Source: Oscheius tipulae (Eukaryota; Nematoda; Chromadorea; Rhabditida; Rhabditidae). Taken from it: 64,000 nt of DNA. The DNA lies in NCBI GenBank assembly GCA_037178975.1, contig JASJZH010000001.1, positions 2,480,001-2,544,000 of the forward strand. The letters are read 5' to 3'. Position 1 is the first letter of the stretch; every line of letters starts with the position of its first letter. The position numbers and the translations under genes are program-made. Under the pieces are notes generated by a model that worked only from the letters and a program-made list of their open reading frames with translations, searched no databases and was not told the DNA's origin. This document shows positions 55,867-64,000 of this stretch, in pieces.

Positions 55867-57316
55867 ATGGAGCAAGTCGTCCAGCAACTGAAGAGCCACA
55901 TCCACGATGAGGTACGTCCTACTTGGTCCCCTGTTCTCGCTGGCTGTCTCTGTCTGTTCGCTGTTCAATGTTCCTTTGTCACTCACTGTCGCTGTCCCTG
56001 TTCCTGTCCGTTTCTTCCTCGGATGATATCCAATCTTCCAGAAGTACTTTTCGGCTCGCGGCTTCTGCTGGCTGAACAAGAAGACTGGCATCGCCTCGGA
56101 GCAGTTAGCCCTTGGTCTGGCCGTCGTTCTGGCTCTCTACCTCGAGGTCGGCGTAAAGAACTTCCTTGTGGCCAACATTTTCCTGACTGCCTATCCATGT
56201 GTCGCCACCTACATCTTCCCCGAAGAGCGTCCAACTCGCAACCTTCTTCTGGCCTACTGGAGCTGCTTCGGCTTGCTGACCGTCTTCGACCGTTACCTCG
56301 AACTCGTCCCGCTCTACTACAGCCTGAAAATTGCTTTGCTGGCTTTCTTCTTCCTCGAGCCGTTCTGTCTGGCCGAGCGAGTGACCAAGTGGATCGAGAC
56401 GCTGCTGCAGGAACAAAACATGCTCACCCAGTCCGAACTGCACCAGATCCACAGGAAGAACAGCCGATATCCGCGTCTGAAAAAGTCGATCCAGAGTCCG
56501 GGGAAGCTGGAGCTCTCGAAGGAAGACGTCAGCCTGAAGACTGCCTGTTTACCGCCGACGAAAGAAGCTCAGAAGGAAGATATCAACATGAGCACGGCTC
56601 GTCTTCCGGTTATCGTCGTTGAGGAGCCACCGAAGAAGGAAACCTGTCTCGTGCCAGTAGTCAAGGAGCCACCAAAGCCGATGGAAGACGTCAACATGAC
56701 CACTGCTCGTCTTCCGGTAGTCGCGGAGCCGCCGAAAGAGGTCAAGAAGGAAGAGGAGCCGAAGCCGACCTCGGACTACTGTAGGACTCCGAACGCGGAG
56801 GTGACTGCCACCTCGCCTGGGAATGGTCGGACTGACGGACATCCCGTCTACAAGAGCGTGAATCCGATGGAAGCAGACTCTTCCTACCGTCTGCGTAGCG
56901 AGGGTCTGGACATCGACAACAAGGAGATTGGACCGGCTGCCAATCTGCACGACCTCATCATCTGGCCACAAGACGCGCTCGTCTTCAATGCGCCTTTCGA
57001 CTACGACGATCTGACCTACCATATGACGGTCAAGAACAACTCGAGACATCAGCTCATCTTTGCCATCAAAGGCAACTGTATACCGAGGGTCGTGGCCCAT
57101 CCTCCTCATGCGATCCTGGCCACCGGAGAGACGACGGTCGTGGCTGTGACGGTGCGCAAGTTCATCTGGAACGAGGTCGACTACAATAAAGACAGGATTG
57201 TCTTCGAGTACGTGCTGCTGAAGGGAGACGAGATGGCCACCACGTTTAGCCACGAGCTGCTCGAGAAGAGCGACATTCGCAGGAGAAAGAACATTCAAAT
57301 CCGATATAACGTCTAG
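55867..57316 (+). CDS. REEP (TB2/DP1/HVA22)-MSP domain fusion protein
   Basis: Two exons, 55867-55911 and 56042-57316, give 439 residues. Residues about 30-150 match the REEP5/Yop1 family, which curves tubular ER: FLVANIFLTAYPCVATYIFP, LLAYWSCFGLLTVFDRYLEL and PLYYSLKIALLAFFFLEPF. Residues about 190-270 hold three imperfect repeats of EDxxMxTARLPVV separated by Lys/Pro-rich spacers. The C-terminal 120 residues form a major-sperm-protein/VAP fold: IIWPQDALVFNAPFDYDDLT, YHMTVKNNSRHQLIFAIK and VVAHPPHAILATGET. Because one uninterrupted exon encodes both domains, the fusion is not a misjoined gene model. It would place an MSP domain on curved ER and could work like VAP in contact sites; this is inference. 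Confidence 0.88.
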
Positions 57317-57546
57317 AAGAATATGGAAAATAACGGCATTGGTGGGTTCTTCCTGTTTGCTAGATTGTCAGACTGTCTGTCCGACTGTTTTTCTGTCTCT
57401 CTCTCCTTTGTCTTTCTGCTCCTCAGTCTCTCTGTCCCATTTCAGTCTAGCTATTTTTATTCGCTCATATGGACAATACCCATAAAATGAATGCAGACAA
57501 TATCGTGTGCGTAGTATTCATCATTCTTTTGGTCATTTTGTACATA

Positions 57547-60259
<2,713 letters not shown>

Positions 60260-61046
60260 GGACTACGAAAGAGTATGCGATACTAACCTAAGTCTTCTCT
60301 TGGGCATGATCTACAACTTTGCAGCATCGGATGCATAACTATTGAAAGAGAAGGCCCGGTTCGCTACTTTTTTCAGAGAATGTATACTGCTTTCTGAAAT
60401 GCTCTTTTCTGTTTTTCTTGATGAAAGATTCAAAACAAGACCTAACCTGTACTAAAATTACTTTATGAAACGGCGAAGCGCTACTATGGAAAAAAGCATG
60501 CCACCAAGATATGCTACTTTTCTCGGGTAAAGTACTGCGCCTTTGAAAAGGCTTTCATTCAATTTTTCCCATCGAGAGCTTCAAAATGAGACCGAACACA
60601 GCATGGAAAGGTGAGCTGAAAACGTAATCCAGGTGCCTAGATATGGATCGCAAGCTGTGACACAATGGAAGTGTTGTTGCACTGCACCTTTTGAGCATAT
60701 GGAAGGAGAACGCTGCAGTTTGAAGGAGCGCCGAAAAAAGCGCGCCGTTTTGAGCATTTTCAAACATCTCTGAAATAAAAGCTTCAAACTTGATCCAACT
60801 TTCTTTGCCATCTAATGACTTGCCAGTTATAAACTTTTTACTTTTGTTTCGTGGCCACGGCTCAAACATCCAAACCGAGACAGCCACAGATACCATCACG
60901 CCTTCATAGTTTGGAATAGCACATGCTCAAATATTAGTTTGACAGAAAAAAGATAGAGTGTGACGTTTCTTCAAATGCCCCTAATTAAATCCATTTCGGC
61001 TATCAGTTCAGTTAATTCTGCTGGCAACAGTCCAATCCCTCATAGT
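60260..61046. other. Spacer upstream of the kinase gene
   Basis: No gene I can support. A half copy of the palindrome family (CTACAACTTTGCAGCATCGG) lies at about 60310. A minus-strand open frame at 60555-60899 has no recognised features. Confidence 0.45.
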
Positions 61047-61300
61047 CTGTTCAGCCGCAAAGTTGAAAACAGCCCTTCTTTTCAATCGTGACGTGGCAGA
61101 CTTTTGACTTGACTGTACTTAGGCTTAGGCTTAGGCTTAGACTTAGACTTAGGCAATTCTTTCATTGAGTACAACATACGTTGAGTACTCAATGAAAGAA
61201 TATTTTTAGGAAAAGAGAAAACTTTGGTTACTTGGCTGAGTATTCCATGTTGTCACGATTGAAATAAAACGACCGTGTTTTCAACTATGCGGCTGAACAG
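61047..61300. repeat. Foldback element with inverted ends and TTAGGC core
   Basis: Terminal inverted repeats of 25 bases with one mismatch: CTGTTCAGCCGCAAAGTTGA at 61047 onward, complement ending at 61300. An inner pair TCAATCGTGAC (61082-61092) and GTCACGATTGA (61254-61264) follows. Inside lie the TTAGGC run and, at 61156-61201, a perfect 17-base hairpin (ATTCTTTCATTGAGTAC). The nested symmetry is that of a foldback transposon. Confidence 0.75.
61117..61154 (+). repeat. Interstitial telomere-like TTAGGC repeat
   Basis: Reads as three TTAGGC units, two TTAGAC variants and one TTAGGC. TTAGGC is the telomere unit of nematodes. It lies inside the foldback element, so it may have been captured or generated by it. 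Confidence 0.8.
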
Positions 61301-61870
61301 AATAAAATGTCATTCCGTCTACATACTCCCATTTCGCGAAAGACACAAAAGGAGTCTGGCGGGGTGCAAATAGGGCTCAATTGTTGCTGGGGTCCCTCGG
61401 GCTCTTCGGTCAAGTTTGAAACTCGATCAGGGTCAATTTTTTTATCCAGTTTTCTAGAGGAAAGACAATCAAATTACCTGTCTGCCATCCTCAGTCGGCG
61501 CCGGAGAAGGCTTGGTGGCACAAACTGGCTGCTGTGTTCTTAGATGGCCGACAGCTGAAGCTTCCAACGGCTTCTCACTTTTTCCAATACACGATCCCAT
61601 TTAGAATCGATAAAGCCTCTGTCGAAAAAAGAAGGACATGGCAGGTTTAGGAGAAATGCGACCAAGGGGCGTGGACCTGGGCTGGAGACCGCCGGCGCTG
61701 CTGCTGGACCGTGCGGACAAACAGAGACTCTCCCTCTGACCGCGACTACCCAAATAGAAGGCTTAAGCCGCATCACGTCACTGAGCTCTCTAAGGGAGGA
61801 ATAGGATGTATTTTCGCAAAACAGAGAACATGTAACAACCAGAAGATAACAATAAAGTTGCCAGAGGAGC

Positions 61871-63146
<1,276 letters not shown>

Positions 63147-63804
63147 ATGGACGGTCGATCAGTAGCAGTACAACAATTGGGAGATGGTTCAGCCGCTCCG
63201 GCGCCCATGGAAGTCGTGCAGAATCCGGAACCAATAGGGAAATCCTATGAGGTCATTAGAATTGCCGACAAACTGACGAAGGCTATCATGAGTTACGTGG
63301 TAAGTGAAAAAAGAGCATTATTAATCGGTTCTAGGATCAAAATGACCTAAGAGACGCCTATGATTCCATCATAAACCCGCACACTCGGGGAGAAGAAATG
63401 ATCTGCAATCAGGTCGCACAGGGCATATATCGCCTGCGAGAGGCTAGTTTTATGGGATAAAGTAGATGAAATTAGACACGTTCAGGCGGACAAAGTTGGA
63501 GTTATCGAGAGCATAATGGAGCTGGTGCAGCGATGCCGGGAGGCGAGCGACCAGGTCAACACAACGGAGATCTACGAGCACACCGTGGACGCAATTCTGT
63601 ACCATTTGATGGAGAAGGAGCTGCTCAATGAGGGGTACGAGTCTTTAAGTAATCCCGAATAATTGGGGAATTCAGGTTGGGCCTGGCTTCCCTGGTCCAC
63701 ACTGCCGACCACACTCTCCGCTCGTCCATGAACAAGTTCAAGTGGGAGTTTATCAGCGAAAAATGGAAGAATATGGGCATGAAGGGCATCCGACTTCTTT
63801 TACG
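63147..63804 (+). CDS. Unidentified helical protein, 5' part
   Basis: Gene running off the right edge. Exons about 63147-63300, 63337-63410, 63485-63635 and 63677-63804 join in phase, with good donors (GTAAGT, GTGAGT) and acceptors. The first 160 residues contain KSYEVIRIADKLTKAIMSYV, DAYDSIINPHTRGEEMICNQ, VIESIMELVQRCREASDQ and ASLVHTADHTLRSSMNKFKW. All predict as alpha-helix without membrane segments. The final words look like a structured helical-repeat or docking domain. I cannot name a family. The start follows TTTTTAG by 17 bases. Confidence 0.7.
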
Positions 63805-63933
63805 GTGAGTGTAAAGAGATTTCGTGATGATTTGGAAAAGCGGCGAAGTTCCGCTATGGTTTTCTAAAAGAAGCGTCCGCCCAGCGCCTACTTATCGTAC
63901 GATTTTCGGAGTCAAGATGTCATTTTCAAGTTT

Positions 63934-63993
63934 TATGATGTCCTGTAAACCTGTAGCTCTTGATCTGCGCTACAATATCATAGAACATCAAAA
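63934..63993. repeat. Palindromic repeat at right edge
   Basis: ATGATGTCCTGTAAACCTGTAG pairs loosely with CTACAATATCATAGAACAT. Preceded by GGAGTCAAGATGTCATTTTC, the same type of flank as the EMX intron copy. It lies in the intron after 63804. Confidence 0.6.
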
Positions 63994-64000
63994 TGCCCGA

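Noticed and set aside
56549-57298. 249-residue minus-strand open frame
   Set aside because: It is the shadow of the REEP-MSP coding exon; the plus-strand frame carries recognisable domains.

Overview
The window is nuclear DNA from a small, compact-genome animal. Nearly every gene is broken by short GT-AG introns, many only 30-60 bases long, with TTTTCAG/TTCCAG-type acceptors, and the products are metazoan (EMX homeobox, DEG/ENaC channel, FRK-like tyrosine kinase, TAF5, AP-3 beta). Most start codons sit 0-20 bases after a 3' splice-site sequence with no upstream donor, which suggests spliced-leader trans-splicing. An interstitial run of TTAGGC, the nematode telomere unit, lies at 61117-61154. 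Together these point to a nematode or nematode-like worm; this is an inference, and other trans-splicing animals are not excluded.

Left block (1-12022): 3' end of a signal-peptide-peptidase-like protease, TIM13 (minus), TAF5 and AP-3 beta. TAF5 and AP-3 beta are on the same strand, 191 bases apart, in an operon-like spacing.

Central accessory block (about 13.7-29.8 kb): a tandem duplication of about 7.1 kb. Each unit carries a head-to-head pair of predicted secreted, almost entirely alpha-helical proteins, here called A (minus, about 313 aa) and B (plus, about 618 aa, with one internal hydrophobic helix), followed by a C2H2 zinc-finger gene on the minus strand. The zinc-finger gene is full-length after unit 2. 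After unit 1 it is cut down and joined to an unrelated hydrophobic N-terminal sequence. I recognise no family for A or B. Their layout resembles multi-component alpha-helical membrane-active proteins, and they are the best candidate for an undescribed system.

Right block (31-64 kb): EMX-type homeobox gene (minus), DEG/ENaC channel, two small histidine-rich proteins facing each other, two diverged copies of a LAPTM4-like four-helix membrane protein about 14 kb apart, a broken unidentified locus, proteasome beta-2, SRRM1, TMEM242, PIG-L, an unusual REEP-MSP fusion, an FRK/Src-like kinase (minus), RSL24D1 (minus) and the 5' part of an unidentified gene running off the right edge.

Introns and intergenic DNA hold several short repeat families: a roughly 50-base palindrome (TTCTGCAAAGTTGTAG type), a foldback family with GTGTTATCCCAG, tRNA-derived SINE-like pieces with A and B boxes, a roughly 330-base dispersed repeat, a 254-base foldback element containing TTAGGC repeats, and pyrimidine/purine microsatellites. 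Splice sites were read by eye, so exon edges are predictions.
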